A DNA stretch of 64,000 bases from Potentilla sterilis (taxonomy: Eukaryota; Streptophyta; Magnoliopsida; Rosales; Rosaceae). The notes under the pieces were generated by a model. The model was not told where the DNA came from. It searched no databases and saw only the letters and a program-made list of their open reading frames with translations. Made by a program: the position numbers and the translations under genes. The stretch covers positions 12,744,402-12,808,401 of the forward strand of contig OY821761.1 of assembly GCA_963682095.1 (NCBI GenBank). The letters run 5' to 3'. Shown piece after piece: positions 12,701 through 23,371 of this stretch (position 1 is the stretch's first letter; each line of letters begins with the position of its first letter).

Positions 12701-13094
12701 GCTCCTGAAGACCACTACGGGAGGTCAAAAGAAGGGAGGCGGGGACAGCCAACAGATGAGGGGGGAAGTGCAGAGATTGGCCGCAAGATTGGCGGCCGAG
12801 GCCCAGAGATCACAGGAGCTACGCCGCAGAACACAGCAGTATCATTTGGATATGGCCAGTTGGCATGCTGAATGCGACAGAGTTCAGCAACACAACTACG
12901 CCGGCCAACAAAACTGGTGGTGTGATATGTTCGCGGCACAACAACAAGCCCTTGAACCCCCGCCCCCGTTTCAGCCGTTAGTTGAACCTCCAATGCCTCA
13001 ACCTCCCGAGTTCGTTCAGCAGGATGACGAGCATGATGGAGAGCAGGATGCTGGGGATGACGTGGTGGACTTTAGTGCTTTAGGTGATGATTAG
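9780..13094 (+). pseudogene. CACTA second gene (TnpA-like/Transposase_24-type)
   Basis: The gene model has a pyrimidine-rich leader exon (about 9780-10048), a long AT-repeat intron, then coding exons 10821-11387, 11476-11723, 11818-11876, 11961-12105, 12232-12399 and 12498-13094, all with GT-AG borders. The protein is Arg/Ser/Pro-rich at the N-terminus. Its middle part (YAGCVGAIIRDKVPM, PEDIKREV, EWRWLKTVDF) resembles plant transposase-associated proteins, and it ends in a Gln-rich, acidic coiled-coil tail. Breaks: a frameshift around 11070-11100 and a TAG at 12394. The second copy at 56822-58720 has an intact codon (GAG) at the latter place. By analogy with TnpA it may bind the subterminal motifs. 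Confidence 0.75.
10049..10820 (+). repeat. AT-rich minisatellite inside the leader intron
   Basis: Between the donor at 10049 and the acceptor GCTGCAG just before ATG 10821, 10080-10520 is a string of TTTAATTTTAATTATATAAATTG-like units (about 36 bp) alternating with TTGTTAATAAATTT. Long open frames here are artefacts of the repeat. Confidence 0.75.
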
Positions 13095-13246
13095 GGTTAT
13101 ATTTTATGTATATTGGAACAAATTAAATAATAAGTCATTTAGACGTGTTTCTTGTTGGTGTAAATGCATGGATTGTCATTGTGAAATGCAGGTTGCTTGG
13201 AATGGTAATTTAGAAAATAATTTAATTTTTTTTCCCGAAATGTAAG

Positions 13247-13729
13247 AATAGCCGACGATTTTTACCAATTTTCGTCGGCTATAGGTAGTATAGCCGACGA
13301 TTTTTACCAAATTTCGTCGGCTATAAGTTTTATAGCCGACGAAAATTACATTATTTCGTCGGCTATAACTAATTAATGCCTATTAAAATATTAATATATT
13401 TCGACGAAATAACCGACGAAATAGATGAAATCGTCGGCTATATTTCAGAACAAATAGCCGACGAAATTCGTCGGCTATAGGTTACGATATCGTCGGCCAT
13501 ACTCGAAAATATCCGACGAATTTCGTCGGATATTTTGCCAAGGTTTGGTCGACAAAATGAATTTTCGTCGGTAAAATCGTCGGGCATACTCGAATATAGC
13601 CGACGATTTCGTTATTTTCGTCAGCCATTCGTATTACCGACGCCGTTTTTCCGACGAATTATAGCCGACGAAAATTTGGCATAGTCGACGAAATTTTTTT
13701 CGTCGGCTATTCTGTCCGATCTGGTAGTG
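13247..13729. repeat. CACTA right subterminal array and TIR
   Basis: About twenty CCGACGA/TCGTCGG cores in facing pairs end in TCTGTCCGATCTGGTAGTG. The same end sequence, inverted, begins the truncated copy at 56822. Confidence 0.9.
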
Positions 13730-13773
13730 CAGACACATCAGAGTGGGTCGGCTCGGTTTGAAGACTGGGCTCG

Positions 13774-15059
13774 TGTCACGCCCCGATCCCGACGTCGGTG
13801 GGGTTTAGGCACTCGGCGCCGATCCTGAGGTGTGATATAGTGTTACAAAGCGGAATGTAAATAAAAAAAATAAAAACACTTCTTTCTACGCTCTTCACTA
13901 TAGGTTCGTCCGACACTTCGACTTGACAAAAACTAAACACCTCTCTGCAAAACAGCAAGTAAATGGGTGGGTGAGAAAAAGCATGGGCTCAGTGAGTAGA
14001 TCATGTAATATGTCAGTGAAGCCATATCATTTTTACACATGCTATAAAATACGTACATCGTATATCATATACACATTGACCCCAAACAATTCATCATATC
14101 ACACAATCCATTCTTATTAGATATCCTTCAATTTAGTGATCACTACAAGCACCTAATGCACACAGCTCTATACATTCGTGTGTCACATCATTATTTCGGT
14201 ATAACCAATCAAGAAGTCCAGATGTTCCATGATTTACCAAACAATGTCTAGCTCATAATATATATAAAGACCGCATATTTCACAAATAGATATGCTTCAC
14301 TTAAAAATAGAGAGATATTTCATAAATAGATCAAAATTATATTTTTTTGACTATTTCAGAAACATATAAGAATATTTGAAACACATTACATAAACCACTC
14401 ACCTCAACACACCACCCCCGTAATACCAATAGTAAATCACGACGCTAAAACAAGCCATCTAGAAATCATTGGATCTAACTCCAACTACCATAAATAGAAA
14501 GATCACATCGATACGAACCCGTAGCCGCTCGCGGATTCAGAATCGGAGCGACGGATCAAAAGTTATGATCCGCACAAGTTTCACCGAACTTCTAGAGAGA
14601 GAGAATGTAGAGAGAGAAAATGAGGAGAGAGAGAAGTTAGAGAGAGAAACTCTGTAAAATTGATACGGAAATGAAAAATTGCTGAATTCCTATTTATAGG
14701 GAAGCATGGCCAATCAAAATCTTCCACATGTCATCATTAGAATTCTCCACCAAGGAGCTTCTAACACTTGCATCATTTAAACTAAGCATGGCTCTCCTCT
14801 CGCCATGTGTCAGCTGACTATGAAAAAAAAGATGACATCACATGGCTGATACGTGGAGACCAAGTAATTCAATGGACCAATCCGAAGGTGCCACATCACC
14901 ACTTGAGGAAATTTCGACGAAACTTCTAAAAATCGTTAAAAATAGCTCGGGACTCTGAAAAATTAAACAAAAAAATACGACGATCTCGTGGCGAGCTCTA
15001 CTTTCTATTTCTCGCAAGAAAAATAGAATTTGACAAAATTTAAAAATTGAGATATTACA
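13774..15059 (+). mobile_element. Probable solo LTR (Ty3/gypsy-like)
   Basis: The 1286-bp sequence starts TGTCACGCCCCGATCCCGAC and ends GAGATATTACA, typical LTR termini. It is flanked by near-identical 5-mers (GCTCG at 13769-13773, GGTCG at 15060-15064). There is no coding content and no second LTR, so a solo LTR from recombination is the simplest reading. Orientation is inferred from the usual TGTCACGCCCC start. It interrupts copia B between its integrase end and its Pol linker. A GA-rich microsatellite lies near 14595-14650. Confidence 0.7.
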
Positions 15060-15285
15060 GGTCGGTAGAAACGACATGTCGTTTCTGTTGTGTCTGGTCA
15101 GCAAGGCAGCTCGGCGGCTCAGTGACTCTGTTCATCAGGAGAAACGACTTGTCCTTTTTCTCCCATTTATTTCACATGAATTTCCTATTGCACGTGGGTC
15201 CGGGTGTCCTCTCCTTCTTCCACCTGCTGCACGTTGTCCTCTCTTCTATCTGTTGGGTCCGTGTGGTTTTCTTGGCTTTCTGTTG

Positions 15286-15624
15286 TCATATCGACATGTG
15301 TCTGGAGTTTTTCTTCAAGTGCTTCGATATCTGCAAACGTTTCCAATTTAAATACATGTCTGGAATTCCCTTCACAAGTTTTCTCCCCCTGAATGGAAGA
15401 CGCTGAAACTCCGCTTGAGAAATAAGGCTCCGATTCCTGAAAAGAAACGTCAACCGATTTGTGTATTGTGTCAGTGTGGGGTTCATAACATCTGTAACCC
15501 TTCTAAAACTCTGCGTAATCCACATAAATACACTTTCTTGCACAATGATAAGTTTACTTCGTTGAGGTTTGTGAATATGAACATACACTGTGCATCCAAA
15601 TACACGCGGCTCCAAGTTGGGCAT
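15286..15624 (-). pseudogene. copia B integrase C-terminal fragment
   Basis: On the minus strand the segment begins PNLEPRVFGCTVYVHIHKPQ, the conserved region after the copia integrase core, and continues about 110 codons with decay. It abuts the truncated 5' LTR directly, so gag, protease and the integrase core are deleted. The Pol linker continues at 15285-15065 and, beyond the nested insertions, at 13773-13730 and below 4620. Confidence 0.8.
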
Positions 15625-15631
15625 TGATGGA

Positions 15632-15732
15632 ATTGAAAGAAGGAAAGTAAATATCCTAAAATATATTCTAAGATTTCACTAGTTAATTTACATATACATA
15701 TAAGGAAAGTAAATATCTTAGAATATTCTACA
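15632..15732 (-). repeat. copia B 5' LTR remnant
   Basis: About 100 bp matching the first part of the 3' LTR (2867-3039), starting TGTAGAATATTCTAAG on the minus strand and flanked by the TSD CAATT. The remainder was lost in the deletion that also removed gag. Confidence 0.75.
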
Positions 15733-16090
15733 CAATTAGCTTCATAATATGCGCCCTAACACTTTCTTCTCCATCAAATTGTGTCTTGTACAGCGCCGCC
15801 ATGAGGTTTCCTGCTTTTGCTTTAGAAGACGCCTGGAATTTTTGTCCTATGGCTGCCAGATAATGTTTGGCATTATTAGTTTCTTCAATGTTACCTCAGA
15901 CAGTCTCAGCTTTCTGCTTCTGAGCATTAGTACTGGTCTGAGTAATCACAGGCTGAGCCTCCCTTAAGGCTAAGTCGATATCCATAATTCCTAGGTTTAT
16001 CATTATGTCATGCTTCCACCCAATAAAGTTGGTTGCATTCAGAATTTCTACGGGTGTCATAAGCGCAGAAAAAACTGTAAAGTAAAACAT
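15733..16090 (-). pseudogene. copia A gag N-terminal part
   Basis: The minus-strand frame starts near 16090 and contains LNATNFIGWKHDIMINLG and LALREAQP, a typical copia gag (UBN2-like) N-terminus. A stop lies at about 15896. The following frame (KHYLAAIGQKF, AGNLMAALYKTQFDG) ends at the copia B insertion point and resumes at 2861. This shows that copia B inserted into copia A gag. Confidence 0.8.
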
Positions 16091-17060
16091 GTAATAGACC
16101 TTGAAAAAATTATTCTAAACATGTCATACAATGAACAATAAAAGCAATCCAGAAAGAGCACAATGATTGTTCAAAATAACCCCAATCTATAGTTGCACTA
16201 CTAAATAACACATGTGAGCAAGAAATTCATTAGTGCCTTGAGTTCTTTATCACACCACAACCTTTATAGGGCACGAAACTTTAATAAATTTTATCAACGC
16301 ATGTGAGCAAGATGATAAGATTCCTTTATGTGCTCTAAATTCCTTTGATGTGCTGACTTTAAACTATGATATACATAATTAACACATGTATGGAAAAAGA
16401 ATGTCCATATATCATAATCTAAAATCACAATCTTGGTCTAACATTATCACCATGAACTAAGAAAAACCTGAACAATTTTAACACCTGCATGGCAAGAGAA
16501 AATCATTATGAGGTATTTTACAACTAGACCAAAGTTTTATTCGAGTCTTATGAATTATATCCTTAAGTTTGAAGTTTTCGAGTTCAAGAAAAAGACATCA
16601 AACAAGGATCGGATGACTGAAAGGTCATCTATCCCAAATGTCCTCAGTATAGATAATTCTGCAAAAAAATATGTTACACGCATTCAAGTGGTAAATTGAA
16701 TATCAATAACATAATTCGATTAGCTCAGCAAAATTGCTAAACTGCATACTAATACCTGAACGTTTTGTTCCTGCAAGGTGAAACGCAATATACTAATTTT
16801 GATTATGCCTAAATATACAATCGAGACATTGAAAAATTATAAGCTAACCTCAATGAAAACCTCAAATTTCATGATAGAAGCTAAGCATGAACCATAGATG
16901 AGTATAAACATGGAACAACAAGAGGGATATGATATGGACTCGAAGTATGAAAACCCATTGCTTGACTGAGTGAATAAGAGATATAAACACAAAAATGATA
17001 AAAAGAAAAAACACAAAAACTGGCCGGGATTGTACGAATGCACAACGGAAGAACTCAAAT
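16091..17060. other. AT-rich sequence, no gene recognised
   Basis: Expected to include the leader and 5' LTR of copia A on the minus strand, but I could not match it to 1-546. Short frames here have no recognisable motif. Confidence 0.3.
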
Positions 17061-17062
17061 GA

Positions 17063-17290
17063 GGGTTTTAATGACCTTTATTTCAAGGAATTTTACTTTC
17101 AACAGTATCTCACCTTTCATTGTTTATAAGCTTTGGTACCTCATGTTACTAAAACTTCAGATTGGTATCTCACCTTCTGATTTTATCCTAACTTTAGTAC
17201 CTAGGGCTGTTAACTTCTTAACAGAGTTAATTATGCTATTATTTTGCTCTTTTACTGATCATACTACCCTCTCTATTAATATAACAATTT
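17063..17290 (+). repeat. Left inverted arm of a MITE-like repeat
   Basis: This arm resembles, at roughly 70% by eye, the reverse complement of 25565-25790; shared blocks include TTGGTACC(T/C)CATG, ACTAAA and AGATTGGTA/ACATTGGTA. The two arms face each other across the viral copy. Confidence 0.6.
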
Positions 17291-17626
17291 TTTTATTTTT
17301 TTTATCATCAGAACTTAATTGTCTACTATCTATTTGCTTACTAAAACTTAATTGTCTACCCATTCTAAGAGCTAGCCTTCAACATGCCAAATTCACCTAA
17401 CGACATCCTGTCTAGACGGTTACTATTCTGGCGGGATCACTACTGTCTTAGTCTGGGAAGTTTCTTAAGTTTTAGCAATACAAATAGACCTTGGCTTCTT
17501 AAGTTCTAGTTGATAATAATTTAACAGCAAATTATGTCTCAAATACCACTCCTAGGAGGTAGTCCTCCACCTGGGGTTTGAGAAATTAAAACACAAACAA
17601 AGACGGATATGGGGGACACCAACTGA

Positions 17627-17640
17627 AGTTTATTTATTCA
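17627..17640 (-). terminator. Viral poly(A) signal
   Basis: AATAAATAAA on the minus strand (plus 17629-17638), about 290 nt downstream of the TATA box. This spacing fits the terminally redundant genome-length transcript of pararetroviruses. Confidence 0.55.
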
Positions 17641-17922
17641 AACATACATACATATACATAATCCAGAGCCTCACTCTTGGGTAAACAGCTAGAAGCTGTT
17701 TAGCTATTCATAATTTAAACAACTTAAATTACAAACTTACTTGTAGATAAAGCACACCACACCGATTGAATAGTAGGATACAGTAGCACTTTTTACAATC
17801 TCACACTATTTACCTTACAACTCTACTCTCAACTCGCACTTCTCTCACAAGTTTCTAAGCTCTCAAACTTCAGACTCTTCTTTTCTTCTTTGATTTTCGA
17901 ATGAATTCCTTTGAGCCTTCAG

Positions 17923-17936
17923 CCTCCTTAAATAGT
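17923..17936 (-). promoter_or_regulatory. Viral promoter TATA box
   Basis: CTATTTAAGGAGG on the minus strand lies in the non-coding region after ORF 18145-19140 and before the poly(A) signal, where the genome-length transcript promoter is expected. TTAAGGACAAAC and ATAAGG motifs upstream could be enhancer elements, not tested. Confidence 0.6.
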
Positions 17937-18144
17937 ATTTGGATTTCAAACCGGAATTGAAATCCATTAAGAAAAGCAGACAGGAGGAAACCTTATCTTA
18001 GCAGCTGGCATCCACTTTTCTAAAGGAGTTTGTCCTTAAGCGTCGGCAGCAACTTTATTTTACACACACTTATCTTACATCTGGGCTGGCTTCCACTAGA
18101 TGGGTCCCACTCACCTAAAGCTACTTGTCCTGATGCGTTGGAGG

Positions 18145-19140
18145 CTAACACTCCATCATATTATTGATGTTGTGCAATTCCTCATCAGCAAAAGATGCTC
18201 CAGAGTCATTATTTTCTTCGGATTCCATATCTGAGTCATACGGATCCTTGAATTCTGGCTCTTTTTCTAATTTTTCTATCCACGTGGTAGTTGCTAACGT
18301 ACCATCGATTTCTCGCCTTTCTAAGGCCTTATACAAATCACAGTGCTCTGGAGGTGGATGGTTATAGCTGGCGACTATAATCTTTACTCCTCTGGCCAGA
18401 AGGGTAGTGTCACTGTCTTTCTGGATTAAGTTCTGGATACGAATTATCGCCATAGCCTTCATCCAGGGGATACTCTGATTAGGTCTTCCATTGCTTGATG
18501 ACCATTTTTGTGCTTGAGAGGCACAACCCTGAATAATTCTGACATAATGATAAGGAGAAATATAACTCATTCTCCCTTCTTCTTTAGTCCATTCAGGAGG
18601 GGTTGAAATGAACTTTAATCTTAGAGTACAACCATCTGGTCTAATGTTCTTGACTGCCTGGTGAATTGCTTCAGGGAGACCTTCTAGGTCTTTATTGGTT
18701 TTTGTCCAAAGGTTATGAACAAAACCATTCTCAATTAGCCACAATTTGTTCTTCTGCGGATGCTCTGCTTGAACATCAACCATGTATCTTCCATAATAAG
18801 GACCTGCTACTACTAGCAAGGTTGATGGAAGAGCCCTTATGTTCTTGAAATCTCCTAAGAGATTATGGAAACTGAACCATTCAGATTCTAATAGGGCTGA
18901 AAGTGGGACTTTAGCACTTTCAGGGTTCTTGAGATATTGTATATCAAGCTTCTCCTCGAGATGCTGCTCCTTTTCTTCTAATCTATAGCTGCAAAATTCC
19001 TCAGCTAGAGTTTCCAAGGCTTGAAGTACCAGTGCTTCGTTATTTTCTCGGGATGCAGCTAAAATATTATCCATGATAATTCTCTGATTGAGCTGCAAAT
19101 TCCTGCTGGTTCTGAATACCGGCCTTTCATAAATCCTCAT
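18145..19140 (-). CDS. Uncharacterised viral ORF downstream of RT, intact frame
   Basis: An uninterrupted 331-codon frame lies 3' of the RNase H region and before the promoter. The N-terminal third is Glu/Leu-rich and probably helical (LQALETLAEEF, LEEKEQHLEEKLD). The middle has a compact mixed region (LLVVAGPYYGRYMVDVQ, LWLIENGFVHNLW). The C-terminus is acidic (DSDMESEENNDSGASF). I see no protease, zinc-finger or transmembrane motif and do not recognise the family. It is striking that this ORF is open while the polyprotein is broken in many places. Position is the only clue: several caulimovirid genera have an extra ORF here. Confidence 0.7.
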   Translation of the reverse strand: MRIYERPVFRTSRNLQLNQRIIMDNILAASRENNEALVLQALETLAEEFCSYRLEEKEQHLEEKLDIQYLKNPESAKVPLSALLESEWFSFHNLLGDFKNIRALPSTLLVVAGPYYGRYMVDVQAEHPQKNKLWLIENGFVHNLWTKTNKDLEGLPEAIHQAVKNIRPDGCTLRLKFISTPPEWTKEEGRMSYISPYHYVRIIQGCASQAQKWSSSNGRPNQSIPWMKAMAIIRIQNLIQKDSDTTLLARGVKIIVASYNHPPPEHCDLYKALERREIDGTLATTTWIEKLEKEPEFKDPYDSDMESEENNDSGASFADEELHNINNMMEC

Positions 19141-19343
19141 GGGATGATTAAAAATATTTCTCAGACCTTTTACTGCTGGTAATCTGAAGGATGCTATCCT
19201 GTCAGTGGTTCTTGCCTTATAAGACTGTCTTCTTTGAAACCACTCATTTGTGACTGTAGCTCTGGGATGTTGTAAATATTCATTTACGACTGTTTCTTCT
19301 TCTGGGTTGGAAGATTGCTTATCTTCTGGATTATTTTTCCGTC

Positions 19344-20714
19344 TTATCGGGTCAGGCTGAATTTTTTCAGAGGCACTACTGGATCCAACAGGAGAGTAGG
19401 ATACTTGATATTGGTAACCTGGTCCATCATGTAATGGTCCAACAGTTTTGTCTCCATCTCTGTATCTCTCTTGTAGGGCTTTGTCCTTTGATCCTTTGTC
19501 TTCAGACCTGGTTCTTGTTCCGACATCGGGCTTTCTTCTTTCTTCAACTTCTGTTCAGGTTCGGGCCTTCTGCTTCTTGGGTTACGGCCTTCACCCCTTT
19601 CGAACATTGCCATTTCCCTGGTGAGAGCGTCAGACAGATAATTCTTGTTTCCTGCAATCATTTCAACATCATATTCATATTGAGATAAAAACATCTGTCA
19701 TCTAAGAACTCTTCCTCTATCAGCTGCATCTGTAAGCTTATAGTTCTTAAAGTTTTTTACTCTCTTATTATCTGTTCTGACCAGAAACTTGTTTCATAAA
19801 AAGGCTTCTGCTCCTTTAATCGATTTAATTAGGGCTAAAACCTCTTTAATTTTCTTAACGGTGTTGCTATCATCCGTTGTAAAGGACCATTTCTTTTTCA
19901 TGCTTGTCTTTGAAGAGAGAAGAGCAGTGAGGCCACTCACTTGAGGAATAAAATCTCTCGCAAATTTAACAACTCCCAAAAATCTCTGTAGAGACTTTGC
20001 ATCTGGGATATTGTCAGGGAATTGGCTTATTTTCTTTACTATATGTTTTTGAAGACGAACTTCTCCATCCTTGACGTGTATGCCAAGGAAGTCAATTTCT
20101 CCTTTTATAAGATGAATTTTCTTTTGTCCAAGGATGATTCCTTTCTGGACTATGAGCTTGCAAATTTGCTCAAGATGCTTCAGATGTTCATTCATAGTTT
20201 TGGAGAAGACAAGAATGTCATCAATGTAAACTATGCAGAAATCTGCGTATGGCTTAAATATGTTATCCATCTTTCTTTGGAAGATAGATGGAGCTTGCTT
20301 AAGTCCAAACGGCATTACAAGCCATTCGTAATGTCCTTGAGGAGTTCCAAAGGCTGTTAAGGCTATGGAATCCTGGTGCATTCTTACTTGCCAAAAGCCT
20401 GATTTTGCATCGAACTTTGAGAATATCTTTGCTCCTTTTAGTCTATTTATCAAGACCCTGACTTGAGCAATTTGATAGCCATCTTTAACAGTTTTCTTAT
20501 TGACGTCTCTATAATCTATGACCATCCTTGCTTTTCCTCTTAGTTGTTCTGCATGGTTTCTAACCAAAAATGCTGGAGCATGATGAGGACTATCTGAGGG
20601 TCTAATTAGTTTCTTTTCAAGCAATTCTTGAATTTGACTCTCCATCTCTTTTCGATCCTCATCTCTATAATGAGGTATGGTTTTGACATGGCATATTGCA
20701 TTGGCATTATGCAT
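19344..20714 (-). pseudogene. Viral reverse transcriptase and RNase H region
   Basis: RT occupies 20714-19797 and retains its catalytic motifs: FDAKSGFWQV (about residues 101-110), MPFGLKQAP and YIDD (163-166). This enzyme would copy genomic RNA to DNA. RNase H follows but its N-terminal half is missing: the frame passes from the RT connection region straight into the later part, probably a deletion of about 200 bp. In-frame TGA codons lie at 19794-19796 and 19698-19700. The RNase H tail (GNKNYLSDALTREM) is followed by a charged Glu/Lys/Pro-rich extension to 19344. Confidence 0.9.
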
Positions 20715-20716
20715 CT

Positions 20717-21400
20717 TTAGCTGACAATATACCGGGTCTCTTTCCCAGTATAGCTGGGGTCTTCACTGATTATGGGCTTCAGTAGGCTTTCTATCTCAGC
20801 AAGTTTTGGGATTTTCTTTTGTTCTATCTTATTAATGTATACTTTTAGATTGTGTTCTCCGATGAATTCTTCTTCACCATCCGAGCTATCTGAATCTTGA
20901 GGTTCTACCTCTGATTCTGAGTCTTCTGAAGTTGTTGCTTCATTTTGCACAATTTCCGGGTGTTCTTGAAATGTTAATACTGGTTGCATAACCGGTTCAA
21001 AAGGTGGTTTATGATCACCACGCTTGGCTCGCGACTTCTGATATTGCTCTGTGAATACTTTACTTGCAATGTTGACTGCACCCAGTAATCTGGATTCCCA
21101 GTAGAACTTGTTGTTCTTTTCAAACCCTATCATCTCGAGGGTTTGTATTATTTTCTGCTGAAGTCGGAAATCATTTCCGATTAGCATATCGGCTCCTTGG
21201 GCTGTACTTTGCCAAATTCTTTGGAACATAAAGGTTCCTCCGCCTATCGAGACCTTGACTTTTCTGGCTACATAGCTCATTGTAAACTCATTATCTCCCA
21301 TTGTAATTCCAGTAACTGCTCTATCAGTTTTTTGAACCACTATCTACAAAAGCATGTAGATGGTATTTGTTATAGTTGGGAAATTTCAGACCTACAGTAA
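20717..21400 (-). pseudogene. Viral aspartic protease region, frameshifted
   Basis: A DSGS active-site motif is visible on the minus strand at about 21347-21336. A run of six A residues right after it (21323-21336) puts the rest in another frame, which then runs openly to 20717 (ADMLIGNDF at about residue 50). The remainder is an acidic Ser/Glu/Asp linker leading towards RT. In the family this retropepsin processes the polyprotein. A one-base indel in the A run is the likely break. Confidence 0.8.
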
Positions 21401-21509
21401 TATAATTGTTATATATACTTGTCTGAACCTGTTTTACTGGTTGAATTGTATCTTCTATGGTATCTTTTTCTCTAGTGAGCTCTATGAAAGGGTTTATAAT
21501 CCTTTCTTC

Positions 21510-23353
21510 TTATTGACGGGGTTCAGGTTTTACTTCCGTTTGGCTATGTTCTTGTACTACTATTGAGATATTTGGTTCTTCTTTTATAATTCTTGAAGTT
21601 TCTAACTTCATTTTCTCGAAGTTTCTCTCAAGATCCTGCTTTTGGGTTTGATCAAGGAATATATCATATTCTTGATTTACTAGTGTATGTGCGTCAGGTT
21701 CTTTCGTTTTTCTTCTTACTTCTGCTATGAAACATTCTTTATGATAGGTTTCTCCTGTTTCTTTACAGTACATGGGTACTGTATTATTATCTTCACACTT
21801 GCAAAAGTCACAAGTGAAAGCTCCTGGCCTTGGAGAAAACTGACTGATTTTATCAGTGGTTTTTTTATCCCAATTTTGGATCAACATGAATATAGGTCTA
21901 TAACTATATTCACTTTCTTCTCCGGAGCTGTTAGAGGTACTTTCCGTATCCCTTCCTGATGTATCTTCAAGAGAATATACAGATTCATTCTCTTCATCAG
22001 AATAGGCTACTTCAAACCCTTTTATGTTTGCGTATTCTACGACTTCATCGTATTCTGCTAAAAGGGCTTTAGAAGATCTTTTATCCCTTTTAGGAAACTC
22101 GTTTGCATAATGACCTTCAGCCTTGCAAAGCCAGCATCTACAGGGCTTTGTGTCTCTAGAAGTATTTTTCTTCGGAGTTCTTTTCTTAAAAAATCTCTTT
22201 CTAGGAGATCTTTTTTCTTTATCTTGTTCAGAGCTTTTTCTGAACTTGTACTTCTTTTTAGAAGTAAATTTATTGTATTTCTTGTTTCTAAACCTGCTCT
22301 TATTTTTTCTTTCAGTGTAGAGATGACATCCCCATTGTGTTGGTGTGTCTAAGATTTTTGGGCACATGTTCTCAACTCCTCTGAGTTGTTTCTTATCAGT
22401 TTTTGACTTTTGATTTTCTGTGCACTGTTTTCTTAACAGGTCTCTTACTGTTTCTGCTATTCCTCCTATAGAAAAATATTCTAAAAGATTTTCTTCAAGG
22501 GACTGTGCTACAGCATTATTCCAGGGTTCTGGTAATTTTCTGTAATATGTTCTAATAAGATCTATGTTTTCAAATCTCCTATCGTACAATAGTAGTTTTG
22601 GAACTCATTTGTGTATTCTTCAAAATACCTCATATTGCAGATGCTTAATTTTTTTATGTTTGCTTTAGCTCTTTCCTTGGTTTATTCACTATGTCCCGTT
22701 ATATCTCTACAAAATTGTGCGTATATAGGGATAGCGAAGTCCATTGGGTCATTTGTTTTGGCTAATTTTGCTTCCCAATCTGCCCAACTATTACTTCGCA
22801 TAAAAGAATTGTACAATTTCTAAACTATTCCCGTTAGGGTTGCTTCATAGTAAGCGTGGGCTTCTTTATAGTGGAATTTGGATAAAACCAGGGCTTGGGT
22901 TAGTTTTAAACTTGCTACCCAGTTATCTATGGTTTTTCTTTTATCTCCTACTTTATCGGGGTCTAGATAAACTCCCCTTTCAGAGATTGCTTGTCCCCAG
23001 TGTGGTTCTGTAGGAATGTATTTTTGGGAGCTTCTTTCTCCTATCTTTCCTGTAGGCGGCTGTCCTTTAAGAAGTTTGATTTTTTCTTCCCTAATGATCT
23101 TGGTAGGGTTATTTGTAATGTTGTTGATGATAGTGTTTCCTGTCAATGGTGGCTGGCTAGTGCTTGCTTCTGCATCCATGGTACTTGCTTCAGCATCCAT
23201 GGTGCTTGCTTCTGCCTCTGCCGCTTGGTAAGGTAGAATTTTTCTTTTAGTTTGGACTAAAGAAATTTTCTTAACTATCTCTTCTAACCTTTCTAAGATT
23301 TCACAAGTTTCTGCTTGCTTATAAAGTTCCTTCAACCCTTCTACCCTAAGCAT
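21510..23353 (-). pseudogene. Viral coat protein region with zinc knuckle
   Basis: Two open stretches (23353-22820 and 22589-21510) joined by a decayed part encode the capsid. The first has a short tandem repeat (MDAEAST twice, about 23165-23215). The second has a basic stretch and a knuckle, CWLCKAEGHYANEF, in which the last Cys of the CX2CX4HX4C motif is Phe (codon 22095-22097). A second Cys/His-rich cluster (CDFCKC...YCKETGETYHKEC) follows at about 21815-21730. Stops lie at about 22820 and around 22640. The capsid would package the genome; this copy cannot be expressed whole. Confidence 0.8.
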
Positions 23354-23371
23354 CCTTATAGGTCTTTTTGA

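Larger units (their letters stand above)
4620..13729 (+). mobile_element. CACTA (En/Spm-type) DNA transposon, full length
   Basis: The element has perfect terminal CACTACCAG (4620) and CTGGTAGTG (ends 13729), flanked by a perfect 3-bp duplication CAG (4617-4619, 13730-13732). Both ends carry dense subterminal copies of ATAGCCGACGAAA/TTTCGTCGGCTAT. Inside are a TnpD-like transposase pseudogene (5587-8165) and a second multi-exon gene (about 9780-13094) in the same orientation. Intact ends and TSD point to a fairly recent insertion, but both genes carry stops, so it could move only with help in trans. Confidence 0.95.
2867..15732 (-). mobile_element. Ty1/copia retrotransposon B, inserted in copia A gag
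   Basis: The left boundary is a 3' LTR (2867-3039) and the right boundary a partial 5' LTR (about 15632-15732). Both start TGTAGAATATTC on the minus strand. The 5-bp duplication CAATT is seen at 2862-2866 and 15733-15737, and 7 bp match if AG is included. The polypurine tract AACTTGAGGGGGAG abuts the 3' LTR. Internally only an integrase C-terminal piece, RT and RNase H survive; gag, protease and the integrase core were lost by a deletion next to the 5' LTR. It was later split by a CACTA element and a solo LTR. Confidence 0.88.

Noticed and set aside
1..16700. LTR pair for copia A at 1-546 and beyond 16090
   Set aside because: No matching segment could be found by eye between the two regions.
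18145..19140. Assigning the post-RT viral ORF as a viroplasmin/transactivator
   Set aside because: I see no residues that support that family; position alone is not enough.
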